64,000 nucleotides of DNA, taken from contig NZ_CP022364.1 of assembly GCF_003119115.1 (NCBI RefSeq), positions 2,956,352-3,020,351 of the forward strand, read 5' to 3'. The position numbers and the translations under genes are program-made. A model generated the notes under the pieces. That model was not told where the DNA came from. It saw only the letters and a list, made by a program, of their open reading frames with translations, and did no database searches. This DNA comes from Azospirillum sp. TSH58. GTDB taxonomy: Bacteria > Pseudomonadota > Alphaproteobacteria > Azospirillales > Azospirillaceae. This document shows, piece after piece, positions 40,905 to 49,387 of the stretch. The first letter of the stretch is position 1; each line of letters opens with the position of its first letter.

Positions 40905-41879
40905 TCAGTGAGCTCTATTTTCCGTCTGCTCGGCCATCAAAATATGCTGCGCCATTACCTTTACGGACGACAGAGGGCGTATTCTGATTTCTTCTTGATC
41001 GGCTTGCTTCTCCAACTCATGCAAGGCTTCAGCGATGTTATCAAGCTGCTTGTCCGTATAATTGGGATCGCTCTCGCTTGGCCTAAACACAAAAAGTTCA
41101 TGATCTAGATAAATTCCAGTCATTTTGCGAGATCTGTCGCGATCAACTTTTAGATCCCACAACCTCGTCTTCACATTTTTTGCAGCGTTGAACGGCCTTA
41201 ATGCATTAAGCGTGCAAAAATTTGCAACAATGCGTGATCCTGAGAAATCGATATTTACGGTGTGAGATTTCTGTCGTGGCCGTGAGCGATATTTTTGATC
41301 AAAGCTTGGCCTAAGATCCAAGCGGAAGAAGTCGGCAAGTCCAGGACGGATCGCCGCAACTTCCTGGGCAACCCTGGCGGGGAGCTGATCTTGTATCGTT
41401 AAGTCGTTTTTGCTTGCCACTTCTAAGACAGTTTCGCTTGTCTCAGCGATTTCTGTGCTGGCAATTTTGGGCCGATAGAGTGACGAGCGGACTTGTAGCC
41501 AAGACTCTGCTATGGCTTCTAAGCTTTCCCCAGCACCTTCTAACGCTTGCCCCACTGTTATCCCGGCTAGCGTACTGATTGGATGAGTTAGAGCGTCGAT
41601 GCCACGTTTGGAGATATCCTCCTGAAGTTCATCCAGGGACGCATCAATGAGGAACAGTAACCCTTCGGCTTCTTCTGCATATAAGCAATGAAGCCTATCG
41701 AGACCGCTTGCCCGTACAACGGCAAATCCATCTTCAGAGGCAACCAAAATGCCAACAGTGAGGCGTTCACCTGATCCAATTATAGGTTCTAGGTAGACAG
41801 GCGCCCATTTTGCCCTCGTTAAATCAGAGGGTAATGGAATTTCGTCTTCCGACAACATATTAATTCGAAGTTCGGACAT
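40905..41879 (-). CDS. Partner protein of the HipA-like kinase (324 aa), unknown function
   Basis: Begins MSELRINMLSEDEIPLPSDL and contains RAKWAPVYLEPIIGSGERLT, VGILVASEDGFAVVRASGLD. The phrase ERLTVGILVA recalls DUF3037-like proteins (RGERxNVGVVL) that pair with HipA-like kinases, but the protein is longer. The ATG shares its A with the kinase stop, so both are translated from one message. It is less GC-rich than phage genes, like the kinase, and is probably imported cargo. A defence or toxin-antitoxin role is an inference. Confidence 0.65.
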   Translation of the reverse strand: MSELRINMLSEDEIPLPSDLTRAKWAPVYLEPIIGSGERLTVGILVASEDGFAVVRASGLDRLHCLYAEEAEGLLFLIDASLDELQEDISKRGIDALTHPISTLAGITVGQALEGAGESLEAIAESWLQVRSSLYRPKIASTEIAETSETVLEVASKNDLTIQDQLPARVAQEVAAIRPGLADFFRLDLRPSFDQKYRSRPRQKSHTVNIDFSGSRIVANFCTLNALRPFNAAKNVKTRLWDLKVDRDRSRKMTGIYLDHELFVFRPSESDPNYTDKQLDNIAEALHELEKQADQEEIRIRPLSSVKVMAQHILMAEQTENRAH

Positions 41880-42673
41880 CAGAATAACCCGTATGGCGAC
41901 GCTTGACGGCTTCCCACATGCGGAACGATAGGCGCTCGATCTCTTAGGAAAGAAATCATTGAAGCTCCATCGCTTTCTGTCAAGAGGTCTAAGGCGCGAC
42001 TTGCCTGCGCAATGGCAGTAAGGTCGAGTGCTTTGACGTGGGTGGGCATCGCGCTGCATGCGGCGATGAGCACGGATGTGCGAGGCTTATCCAGGTAGGG
42101 GCAAAACCAAAGTGCGAGTTTATTTTTATAGGATTCACTTGGGTTGAGATTTTTCGCGACCCAATTAGGTCCGGTCAAGCATTGTCCGTGATCAATGAGC
42201 CAAATGTCAGTGCCTCCACCGAATAATATGTTTCCGAGATTTCTGTCTACATTTGCTACCCAGGTGTCGAACGCAAAAGCCGTCCCATTTCCTGGCCAGC
42301 GTGCAAGTGCATCAATAAGCCTCTGTGGAATACGTGTGCCAGTCCAATGTCTTTTCAGCGGTGGCGTGCCTTGTCGCTCTGTAGCAAACATAAACTTATA
42401 GCTGCCGCGAGACGGTCCTTTGCGCACTGGTAAAACAGATGAAGTGGCCGCTGCAATAAAATAAGGAGGAACTGGTAGTCCCAATGCAGTGGCCAAAGCT
42501 GCGCCAAAAAGTTCGTTGGCCAACTCTTTCGGTGGTAGATCCTTAAGTATGGCATGGACCGGCGGTTTGCCTTTCCCGACGAACAGCTGCCCCAACCAAG
42601 TGTCGGTGACATTTCCGTCTTTATACGGTGTTGCTCCAGGAAGCACGCTTGCTATTGGAGTCATTTGTCTCAT
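41879..42673 (-). CDS. HipA-like kinase domain protein (HipA_2 type, 264 aa)
   Basis: Key residues: Lys44 in HAILKDLP, Glu54 in LANELFGAAL, the catalytic loop WVANVDRNLGNILF with Asp143 and Asn148, and the metal-binding Asp161 in LIDHGQC. These match the compact HipA-like kinases that are often encoded beside a small partner. HipA kinases phosphorylate host proteins and stop growth. The gene is first in a two-gene leftward operon on the satellite, opposite to the morphogenesis genes, the usual place for defence or addiction cargo. Confidence 0.8.
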   Translation of the reverse strand: MRQMTPIASVLPGATPYKDGNVTDTWLGQLFVGKGKPPVHAILKDLPPKELANELFGAALATALGLPVPPYFIAAATSSVLPVRKGPSRGSYKFMFATERQGTPPLKRHWTGTRIPQRLIDALARWPGNGTAFAFDTWVANVDRNLGNILFGGGTDIWLIDHGQCLTGPNWVAKNLNPSESYKNKLALWFCPYLDKPRTSVLIAACSAMPTHVKALDLTAIAQASRALDLLTESDGASMISFLRDRAPIVPHVGSRQASPYGLF

Positions 42674-43162
42674 CTACTGTGATTGATTTGCTGAAGGACG
42701 AGAGGGGTTGGAAACAGTTCGTGGTGGCTGCATCCCTTCCAGAATAGATGAACACTCCCCCGGGTCCTTACCGGGAGGGCGAGTGGAGCGGCGAATGCTC
42801 CACTGAGGCGAGTATGTGACCCGTATGGGAGAATGTCTAGCGCGGAACTATGTCGTTCGAATGCATCCTAAACTCAGCTTCTGCCCAAGGTTCAGTCCGA
42901 GCGAGTGTGTTCAGCTTTGATGTATGCACATGTTTCAGCGCCGGGGTGTCGCCTCAACCGACACCCCTCCAGCCGCTACCCGATAAATCGCGCTCCGGCG
43001 GCCTGTGAGTGCGTTCTGCGGGGAGGGGCTGCTGTGGGGCAGCCCCTCCTCCTTGGGCGCGCTGAGCAGGCTGCTGAGGGCGAGCTATGGGATAGCGTGG
43101 CTTTCGCCGGGGGCGTGTTCCAAAAGTAGAGGCCCGACAAAGCGGTTTATCGTGGTCGCCTG
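42674..43162. other. Gene-free stretch with hairpins between two leftward units
   Basis: No coding frame was found. AGTGGAGC (42782-42789) pairs with GCTCCACT (42797-42804). A longer stem GGAGGGGCTGC (43022-43032) pairs with GCAGCCCCTCC (43039-43049), which could end transcripts from the VapD-like unit. The promoter of the kinase operon should also lie here. Confidence 0.5.
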
Positions 43163-43468
43163 TCAAATAATTTCCAAAATATCAGTCCGTTTTGGAACTT
43201 CAAGGATAGATATCCTTCTTATGCTTGGCTTAAACCAAGGGTTATTGGCGCTGAACTCTTTAACATGTTCTACGCACTGGTTGTAGCTTGTTGCGTTATC
43301 GCTAAAATATAAAGTTCTTTGTTCTATGGTAAATCCCCTATTTTTAAAAAACTTATTAATATCCGTATACAGATTTGTGTATGACTCCGGATCGTTTTGC
43401 GGTTTTACTTTGGTGTATTGAAGCTTTAGTGTGCTTTTATCCATTTCAATGGCTATGGCATAACGCAT
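43163..43468 (-). CDS. VapD-like (Cas2-fold) small protein, putative RNase toxin (101 aa)
   Basis: Begins MRYAIAIEMDKSTLKLQYTK and contains SYTNLYTDINKFFKNRGFTI, EQRTLYFSDNATSYNQCVEH. This follows VapD: a YAIAxDxD start, then SYTNxYxDIxxxLxxxGF and QxSxYF. VapD proteins have a Cas2-like ferredoxin fold and some cut RNA. The low GC content suggests transfer. The XRE gene 28 bp upstream could be its regulator or antitoxin. Confidence 0.72.
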   Translation of the reverse strand: MRYAIAIEMDKSTLKLQYTKVKPQNDPESYTNLYTDINKFFKNRGFTIEQRTLYFSDNATSYNQCVEHVKEFSANNPWFKPSIRRISILEVPKRTDILEII

Positions 43469-43496
43469 TATATCCTCGCAATGGCTGGATGACGTT

Positions 43497-43706
43497 TTAC
43501 AGACTGCCCTTCCTCAACCGTACCCCCGCGCCCCCACCATTCTCCGGGATGAACTCGACCCCGGCAGTCTCCAGGGCGGCCCGGATTGCTGCGAGGGTGG
43601 CTGGCTTCAGCTCTTCACCACGCTCAAACCTCGAAATGGTTTGCGTCGAGACGTTGGCCGCTTCGGCCAACTCCCTCACCCCGAGGCCCGTGGCGACGCG
43701 GGCCAT
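43497..43706 (-). CDS. XRE-family regulator (about 69 aa)
   Basis: From MARVATGLGVRELAEAANVS, then TQTISRFERGEELKPATLAA: a compact HTH. It is divergent from the antirepressor-like gene at 43866 with an operator palindrome between. I chose the start at 43706 because the alternative ATG at 43733 lies within that palindrome. It is probably the satellite's master repressor, or an antitoxin for the VapD-like protein. Confidence 0.75.
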   Translation of the reverse strand: MARVATGLGVRELAEAANVSTQTISRFERGEELKPATLAAIRAALETAGVEFIPENGGGAGVRLRKGSL

Positions 43707-43730
43707 CTTGCATTGGACAGGTAGCACCGT

Positions 43731-43745
43731 CACAACCCTGTTGTG
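43731..43745. promoter_or_regulatory. Operator palindrome of the satellite switch
   Basis: CACAACCCTGTTGTG is a 15-bp palindrome just upstream of the XRE gene. A second half site GTTGTGAT lies near 43773-43780 after a GTTAAC. Both are in the 130-bp region between divergent regulators, so they probably bind the XRE protein. Confidence 0.65.
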
Positions 43746-43865
43746 ATTTTGGTTGACGGGTTATGTTAACAGTGTTGTGATTGTGGGGCAAGAGAAGCGG
43801 CCGAACGGGGTGCGGCAACACTCCGCCCGGCCTGACCACAACCCGACCTGAGTGGAGATCGGATC

Positions 43866-44672
43866 ATGGCTGATTCCGTCAATACCACACCTTTGCCCGG
43901 CACCGGCCGCCGGAAATCGGCTGGCGCCCTGGTGCCTACCAAGCCCGCCGACCTGCCGCCCCTGACCCCCGACCAGCTGAACGATCAAGATGGGGAGCCG
44001 CGGGTTTCCGATTTGGTTCTGGCCGAGCGGCTGGGCTTTGATAAGCCACACAACATCCGCAAGCTGATCGAGCGGAACCGGGCGGAGCTGGAAACCTATG
44101 GGGCGCTGGTGGAAGCTACCGGGGTTTTCTCCACGGTGGAGAAAACCTCTGGCGAGGTTTCCGACCGGCAATCGGAAACTCCCAATCGTGGCGGCCGCCC
44201 CGGCAAAGCCTACTACCTGAACGAAGGCCAAGCGCTGGTCATCTGCGCCCTGTCCCGCACCCCGCAAGCCGCCCTGGTGCGCCGGCAGATCATCGAGGTG
44301 TTCTTGGCTTACCGGCGGGGCAAGCTCGCCTCGCCCGAGGGGGCCGCTCTGGCTGCCCTTGCTGCCGAGGTAGGCCGGCTGGCCGCGGTGGTGGGGGAGC
44401 TGGTGGCGGGTGCCGCCAAGCCCGTCCAGATCGCCGAGGAGAAGCCGAAGGTGCTGACCGGGAGCAAGGTCCGCATCCGCGCGACCGAGCCGGGCGACCT
44501 GCTGTACGGCATGAAGGCGATTGCCAACGCGCTGAAGATCACGAAGCGGCAGGCGTACCACCTCCACCAAGAGGGCCGCATCCCGACCATCAAGATCGGC
44601 CCGAGGCGGATCGGCGCCCGGCGCAACGAGCTGTCGGCTTGGCTGGCCGGGCAGGAGGTGATCAATGCTTGA
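43866..44672 (+). CDS. Antirepressor-like regulator with C-terminal AlpA-like module (268 aa)
   Basis: The middle has EPRVSDLVLAERLGFDKPHN, IRKLIERNRAELETYGALVE and GRPGKAYYLNEGQALVICAL, SRTPQAALVRRQIIEVFLAY. This is the Rha/antirepressor-like pattern of phage regulators. The C-terminus MKAIANALKITKRQAYHLHQ, EGRIPTIKIG resembles the AlpA-like protein at 32061-32309. It may lift repression and also bind the same DNA sites as AlpA. It starts the rightward integrase operon. Confidence 0.7.
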   Translation: MADSVNTTPLPGTGRRKSAGALVPTKPADLPPLTPDQLNDQDGEPRVSDLVLAERLGFDKPHNIRKLIERNRAELETYGALVEATGVFSTVEKTSGEVSDRQSETPNRGGRPGKAYYLNEGQALVICALSRTPQAALVRRQIIEVFLAYRRGKLASPEGAALAALAAEVGRLAAVVGELVAGAAKPVQIAEEKPKVLTGSKVRIRATEPGDLLYGMKAIANALKITKRQAYHLHQEGRIPTIKIGPRRIGARRNELSAWLAGQEVINA

Positions 44673-45186
44673 GTCATTATCCCGCCGCTCCATCCTGGCC
44701 GGCGCGTCGGCGGTGGCCCTGGCCGGCCCGGTGTCGGCCGATGCCGCGGACCCCTTTGGCGCCGCTATCGCCTCGCTCGAAGGTCGTGCGCCGGCCGCCG
44801 GGCCTGATCCGGTCCTCTCCCTGTGCGCGCACTGGCGGGAGGTGGACGCCAAGTGCGAAGGCGCCAACAAGCGGGTGGATGCCCATTGGAACGAGCTGGA
44901 GCAAGCTGGCCTGACCCACGACGAGATCCAGCGCGACCCGATCCAACGCGTCATGTGGGACGAGACGTACCGTTGGAGCGCGGAAGTCGATGCGGCTGAG
45001 TCCGTCATCTGCTCCACCCCTGCCGCCACTCCCGCCGGCATTCTCGCCAAGCTCGAAGTCTGGAAGCAGACCAGCGAGGCGCTTGTGGGCGATTGCCTGC
45101 TCGTCGTGTCGGCCATCGAAGACCTCCGCCGGCTGGTGCACGGCGACGCCGGCCCGGCCGCTGACGAGGGGAGGGCCGCCGCATGA
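44665..45186 (+). CDS. Satellite protein with a Tat-like signal, unknown function (173 aa)
   Basis: The N-terminus MLESLSRRSILAGASAVALA resembles a twin-arginine signal (SRRSIL then a hydrophobic stretch, cleavage near ADA-AD). The rest has LCAHWREVDAKCEGANKRVD, helical, with no recognised family. If exported, it would be an envelope cargo protein. It overlaps both neighbours. Confidence 0.6.
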   Translation: MLESLSRRSILAGASAVALAGPVSADAADPFGAAIASLEGRAPAAGPDPVLSLCAHWREVDAKCEGANKRVDAHWNELEQAGLTHDEIQRDPIQRVMWDETYRWSAEVDAAESVICSTPAATPAGILAKLEVWKQTSEALVGDCLLVVSAIEDLRRLVHGDAGPAADEGRAAA

Positions 45187-45395
45187 GCCTCAACGGGAAC
45201 CGCTCCGAGATCATCGGCTACGCCGAGGGGCTGGAGAAGGTGGTGGGCGAGCTGGCCGTGATGGTCAAGCTGCTGCGCGCCGCCACGGTCAACGGCGACG
45301 CCGATACGATCCGGCTTGCGGCGGGAATCACCCACGGTCACGCCGCCGAACTGCCGGGCACGCTGGCGCTGCTGATTGAACGCCTGGGCGCCTGA
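45183..45395 (+). CDS. Small satellite protein, unknown function (70 aa)
   Basis: Begins MSLNGNRSEIIGYAEGLEKV and is helical (VVGELAVMVKLLRAATVNGD). The start overlaps the previous stop by four bases. No family was recognised. Confidence 0.55.
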   Translation: MSLNGNRSEIIGYAEGLEKVVGELAVMVKLLRAATVNGDADTIRLAAGITHGHAAELPGTLALLIERLGA

Positions 45396-45512
45396 CCGGC
45401 CCGGCAACACTGACGGGGTGCGCGATCCGCGCACCCACCCAACCACACCTGAACCGCGGCGACGGCGCTGGGCATCCCCGGCGCTGCGCCCGTTCCAATC
45501 TGGAGAACCATC

Positions 45513-46700
45513 ATGGCAAGCGTGCGCAAGCGCGAATGGACGCACAATGGCGAGACTAAAACCGCGTGGGTGTGTGAGTACACCGATGGCAAGGGAAAGC
45601 GCCATCGGAAGACCTTCGAGAAGAAGAAGGACGCCGACGCATATCGGACTCGCATGGAAGTGGAGAAAACGGATGGGTTCTCCGCTCATTCATCGCTGAC
45701 CGTTAAGGATCTGGCTGATCTATTTTTGAAGCATCTTGAGGATAAAGTTAAAGATAATCGAATTGGACTGAATCATCTAAGGGTTCATAAGCAGGGCGTC
45801 ACTGTCTGCATCCTGCCGTATTTCGGAAAAATGAAGGTGTCGGACGTTAAATTCTCAGATGTCGAGGCGTTCAAATCATTCATCATAAAAAGCCGGAATT
45901 ACTCTGCCCGATCGGTGAAGACGCGATTGTCAACGCTGCGGGCTATGGAAGAGTTTGCAAAAAAGAGAGGGATGGTTAAGGGGCAGGTGATATCAGAGGC
46001 GTGTAGGGAGTTGTCTCCTGTGGGTTGCGGTAAAATCGAAACTTTCACTCCAGAGCAAGTTCAAACACTGCTGACTGTTTCATCTAAGCTTTATAGCGGC
46101 TGTAGCCCCAGGGTTAGGGATATGATGGAGTGTTTTGTAAACATCTCTGCATTCTGTGGTCTGCGGCTTGGCGAAATCATGGGGCTCACTGTTAAGAACA
46201 TCGACATTAACAAGAGGATTATTCATGTGAGGCACAGCCTTACTGATTTCGATTTATTGAAGGCGCCGAAGACGAAGTCTGGAATTAGGGATGTTCCTAT
46301 GCCGGTGCGTGTTCGCGACTTGCTTCGCTCGTGGATTGAGCAACACTATGTCGAGAACGAGCGTGGTTTGATATTCCGGAATGAAACTGGCACGCAGGTT
46401 AGGCAACAGAACTTCCACAAGTGGTATTGGCCACGTCTGTTGGAACGAGCTGGGTTGAGGGTTCGAGGGCAGAAAAACTTGCATTTTCATGCGCTTAGGC
46501 ACTTCGCCGCTAGCTGGATGGTTGAGCATGGACTGCCGTTACCCGAGGTGGCTGCGCTGTTGGGGCATAGCAAGTTCGACATGACCTTGCAGATCTACGT
46601 TCATCCCATCGTCAACGGCAGTCGGCGTCACGAAGCAATAGACCGAGCTGCCGGCGCGCTTCTCGCACTCACCGATGCGACAAATTCGCGACATGGCTAG
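45513..46700 (+). CDS. int: Tyrosine recombinase (satellite integrase)
   Basis: A 395-residue integrase. An N-terminal AP2-like arm-binding part begins MASVRKREWTHNGETKTAWV, followed by a SAM-like core-binding domain. Catalytic residues: Arg218 in CGLRLGEI, Lys near 254-256 in APKTKSG, His326 and Arg329 in HALRH, His352 in LGHSK and Tyr362 in QIYVHP. It should insert the element at the portal-gene site. The attachment sequence begins 31 bp after its stop, as usual. The C-terminal two thirds are less GC-rich than neighbouring genes. Confidence 0.95.
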   Translation: MASVRKREWTHNGETKTAWVCEYTDGKGKRHRKTFEKKKDADAYRTRMEVEKTDGFSAHSSLTVKDLADLFLKHLEDKVKDNRIGLNHLRVHKQGVTVCILPYFGKMKVSDVKFSDVEAFKSFIIKSRNYSARSVKTRLSTLRAMEEFAKKRGMVKGQVISEACRELSPVGCGKIETFTPEQVQTLLTVSSKLYSGCSPRVRDMMECFVNISAFCGLRLGEIMGLTVKNIDINKRIIHVRHSLTDFDLLKAPKTKSGIRDVPMPVRVRDLLRSWIEQHYVENERGLIFRNETGTQVRQQNFHKWYWPRLLERAGLRVRGQKNLHFHALRHFAASWMVEHGLPLPEVAALLGHSKFDMTLQIYVHPIVNGSRRHEAIDRAAGALLALTDATNSRHG

Positions 46701-46730
46701 CTAAGCCATTGAAGTAAAAGCCCACTCGGG

Positions 46731-46750
46731 TGTTCGATGCCCACCCAGGC
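46731..46750. other. Unit junction (attP-like) between copies 1 and 2
   Basis: TGTTCGATGCCCACCCAGGC again follows the integrase end, as it would in a circular element or in tandem integration. The sequence before it differs from the portal side of attL. Confidence 0.8.
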
Positions 46751-47007
46751 CAACCCTGATATTATCGTTTATAAACAATAAGTTAGGCCCTCTTGGACCC
46801 GTCCGGAGGGCCTTTTTCACATGCGACAAGGCCATTCGCCAAAAACCAAGGCGATACAAGGCGTTACGGCGCGCCCACGCGACAACGGCGCGACATGGAC
46901 GCGACATGGACGCGACAAGAGACAGCCCCTCGAACGGGGCATTTTGACCAGGGTTGGGCGCCCGAAATCCGGCCCCTCCCACGCGACCCTCACCATGGAG
47001 AAGTATC

Positions 47008-47256
47008 ATGAACGCACAGCCGTCCGCTGAGGCGGGCACCCTCGTTTGGGGCTTGGGCAACATCGCCAAGCACCTGGGCATCACGAAGCGGCAGGCCCAT
47101 TACCAGCACGAAAAGGGCAACCTGCCGACCTTCAAGCCGCCCGGCACGAACAAGATCGCCGCGCGCCGGGAAAGCCTCGATGAGCTGGTGAAGGGGTGGG
47201 AGGCCGCCGGCCGGACCGACGGCGCCGGCGCTGAGAAGGACCCCGGCCATGAGTGA
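47008..47256 (+). CDS. AlpA-like protein, copy 2
   Basis: Same as 32061-32309, intact. The terminator and CGCGACA repeats upstream are also repeated (46785-46817 and 46878-46917). Confidence 0.72.
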   Translation: MNAQPSAEAGTLVWGLGNIAKHLGITKRQAHYQHEKGNLPTFKPPGTNKIAARRESLDELVKGWEAAGRTDGAGAEKDPGHE

Positions 47257-47563
47257 CCCTCTGGTGCGGGTGTCCGGTCTATCCCTCCTCGATGGGGAAC
47301 CGGACGAGCGGGGGCGCCTGCCCCTCGCGTGCCTCGACGTGCTGGTGGGGGGCGTGTGGCTCCACCGCTGCACGCTCGTCCGAGCCGAGGGCGGAGAGCT
47401 GGCCGTCCAGCCGCCCGCGGTCTTCGGCAAGGCGTTTGCCCGGCGAGCGGAGCGGGGAACCGATCATGCGGCCTGGGCAGCGGTCAACGCGGCGGCGCTG
47501 GCCGCTTACCGAACGGCAGGGGGCACGGAGGCCGCCGCGCCCGGCGCCGGGCCGGATGAGTGA
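47249..47563 (+). CDS. Satellite protein of unknown function, copy 2
   Basis: Same as 32302-32616, intact. Confidence 0.58.
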   Translation: MSDPLVRVSGLSLLDGEPDERGRLPLACLDVLVGGVWLHRCTLVRAEGGELAVQPPAVFGKAFARRAERGTDHAAWAAVNAAALAAYRTAGGTEAAAPGAGPDE

Positions 47564-47574
47564 GTGTCCGTGTC

Positions 47575-48486
47575 ATGACCATGGTGTGGAACACGGACCT
47601 CAAGAGCACACCGAAGTTCGTGCTGCTTCGGTTGGCAGACTTCGCGGCCGATGATGGCGGGAAGGTTTTCCCTGGTGTGAAACGGGTAGCGAGGGACACC
47701 GGCCTGTGTCTCCGCGCTGTGCGGGACGCCTACCGTGTGTTGGAGGACTGCGGGGTGCTGGTGATGGTGGCTGCGGAAGATCCCGCAAACCACCTGCCTA
47801 GGGAATACCGGATCGACCTCGACCGCCTCCGTGAGCTTGCCGTTGCGAGTTCGCCGACCGCTGATGAGTTGGACATTCCGACCACACCACCCCCGGCACC
47901 AGATGCCGTACCCCCCGGCATCTCCTGCCTCCCTCCCCGGCACCAGATGCCGCACCCCCCGGCACCAGATGCCGTACCCCCCCGGCACCAGATGCCGCCA
48001 ATCCATCATAAAGAACCACCAAGAATCCAGAATCAGACTCTATCGCTCGACCTGGGGGGCGAAGAGGCGCGACTGCCGCCCCCTGAACCGGACATCGAGG
48101 CCGCGTTCGCCGAGTGGTGGGCCGCCGTCCCACGCAAGGTGGCGAAAGGGGCGGCGTTGCGCGCCTACCGATCCGCCCTGAAGCACGCCACGCCCGCCGA
48201 CCTCCTGGCCGGCATCCGCCGCTATGCGGACGAGGTGCGGGGGCGGGAGGAGCGCTTCATCGCACACCCTGCAACGTGGCTGAACGGCCAGCGCTGGCTT
48301 GATGAGCCGGGCCGGCAAGGAGTCGACCATGCCCAACGTGACCAAGCTTCCCGCCCCATCAGGAACGGGTTCGTCGCCGTCGCTCTCGAAGAGGCTGAGC
48401 GACGCCACCAAGACGCCCCAAACGATCCTGCCCGATGGGACGGCCCAACCCTCGACTTGGACCCTGCCGGAGACGGTGGCGCCTGA
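47575..48486 (+). CDS. Replication initiator, copy 2
   Basis: Same as 32628-33539, intact. Its internal iteron array is at 47895-47996. Confidence 0.8.
   Translation: MTMVWNTDLKSTPKFVLLRLADFAADDGGKVFPGVKRVARDTGLCLRAVRDAYRVLEDCGVLVMVAAEDPANHLPREYRIDLDRLRELAVASSPTADELDIPTTPPPAPDAVPPGISCLPPRHQMPHPPAPDAVPPRHQMPPIHHKEPPRIQNQTLSLDLGGEEARLPPPEPDIEAAFAEWWAAVPRKVAKGAALRAYRSALKHATPADLLAGIRRYADEVRGREERFIAHPATWLNGQRWLDEPGRQGVDHAQRDQASRPIRNGFVAVALEEAERRHQDAPNDPARWDGPTLDLDPAGDGGA
47895..47996. repeat. Iteron array, copy 2
   Basis: Same five 22-bp-spaced iterons as at 32948-33049. Confidence 0.82.
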
Positions 48487-49009
48487 CCTGCAGCGGGAGG
48501 CCGCAGCGGCGTTGCCGGCGCTGGCCGAGTGGATGGGGCCGGCGGACGAGGACACCGTGCGCCGCTGGCTGGCGGACCTGGGCGTTCTGGTTGCCGGGAC
48601 GATGGGCGTGGAGGAGGCGCGGGCCAAGCTGGCGGCCTACTCCCGCCTGTTGGCCGACGATTACCCGCGTCTCGCGTTCACGGAACGCACGCTGATCGCC
48701 GCGGGCCGCCGGTTCAACACGTACTTCCCGACGTTCGGGAAGGTCGCGGAGTTCTTGGACGAGCTGGCGGTGGAACTGCGCACGAAGGTCAACCGCGTGC
48801 AGGCCCTGGCCGTGCCGCCACGCCAGCGCCAGCGGGACGCCGAGGACGAGCCGGTGAGCCTGGAGCAGCGCCAGCGCATGGGCGAGCTGTTCGGCATTCT
48901 CGGCAAGGCCCTGACCTCCGGGGACTGGAGCGCGGTGGACGCGGAGTGCCAGCGGATCGAGGCGCGCGGGAGCCGAGATGGCGTAGAGCCGCCTGGGGCG
49001 CTGCTGTAG
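48329..49009 (+). CDS. Replication accessory protein, copy 2
   Basis: Same as 33382-34062, intact, overlapping the initiator gene. Confidence 0.62.
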   Translation: MPNVTKLPAPSGTGSSPSLSKRLSDATKTPQTILPDGTAQPSTWTLPETVAPDLQREAAAALPALAEWMGPADEDTVRRWLADLGVLVAGTMGVEEARAKLAAYSRLLADDYPRLAFTERTLIAAGRRFNTYFPTFGKVAEFLDELAVELRTKVNRVQALAVPPRQRQRDAEDEPVSLEQRQRMGELFGILGKALTSGDWSAVDAECQRIEARGSRDGVEPPGALL

Positions 49010-49114
49010 CGCGTTCTGCGCTGTAGGGGTGTCCGAGTGGCAGGGGAAAGCCAGAGCCACGCCAGCGGTCACCGGAGGCGCGCGGAAGGGGTATCCAGGG
49101 CTCGGGACAGCGTG

Positions 49115-49322
49115 CGGGTCCTTCCGAGAGGGCGAAGACCCGGGGGCAGCACCCGCCCCATGTCGCGAGGATTTTCCGGCCCTGGGTTCAATGAAACCAC
49201 AAGGTTTCGAAACCGCCGGCCGATGACAACCCATTGACTCTGCGTGTGAAACAGCCCGTGCGCCACGGCGCGGCAGTTTCCAAGGCCGCGGTTTCCTAGC
49301 GAAAGCAGCAAAAACAGTTTCG
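49115..49322 (+). other. Candidate cos site, copy 2
   Basis: Same as 34168-34375. Confidence 0.65.
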
Positions 49323-49387
49323 TTGACCCGTTCTTTGAGAAGCGTTACGTCTGAACCAGATTAGGACTCCAGACCTGAGGGGATGAC

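Larger units (their letters stand above)
31784..46730. mobile_element. Satellite-like integrative element, copy 1 (14,947 bp)
   Basis: Bounded on the left by the portal gene and on the right by a second copy of the same unit. It encodes a tyrosine integrase, AlpA-like protein, replication initiator with internal iterons, HTH protein, protease-capsid fusion, tape measure protein, kinase/toxin-like cargo and a divergent regulator switch. It lacks a large terminase, portal and most tail genes. It shares a cos-like site with the prophage it sits in. This is the organisation of a phage satellite (PICI-like, with its own capsid gene). Confidence 0.85.

Noticed and set aside
42905..43129. Possible small protein on the plus strand between the kinase and VapD-like genes
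   Set aside because: The frame runs through a strong GC hairpin, lacks a ribosome site and has no coding bias.
43163..43468. Cas2 adaptation protein
   Set aside because: The size and fold class fit, but the SYTN-x-Y-x-DI pattern and lack of cas1 or repeats point to VapD.
31784..46730. Transposon or IS-mediated duplication
   Set aside because: No transposase and no terminal inverted repeats at the unit boundaries; a tyrosine integrase beside the boundary explains the ends.
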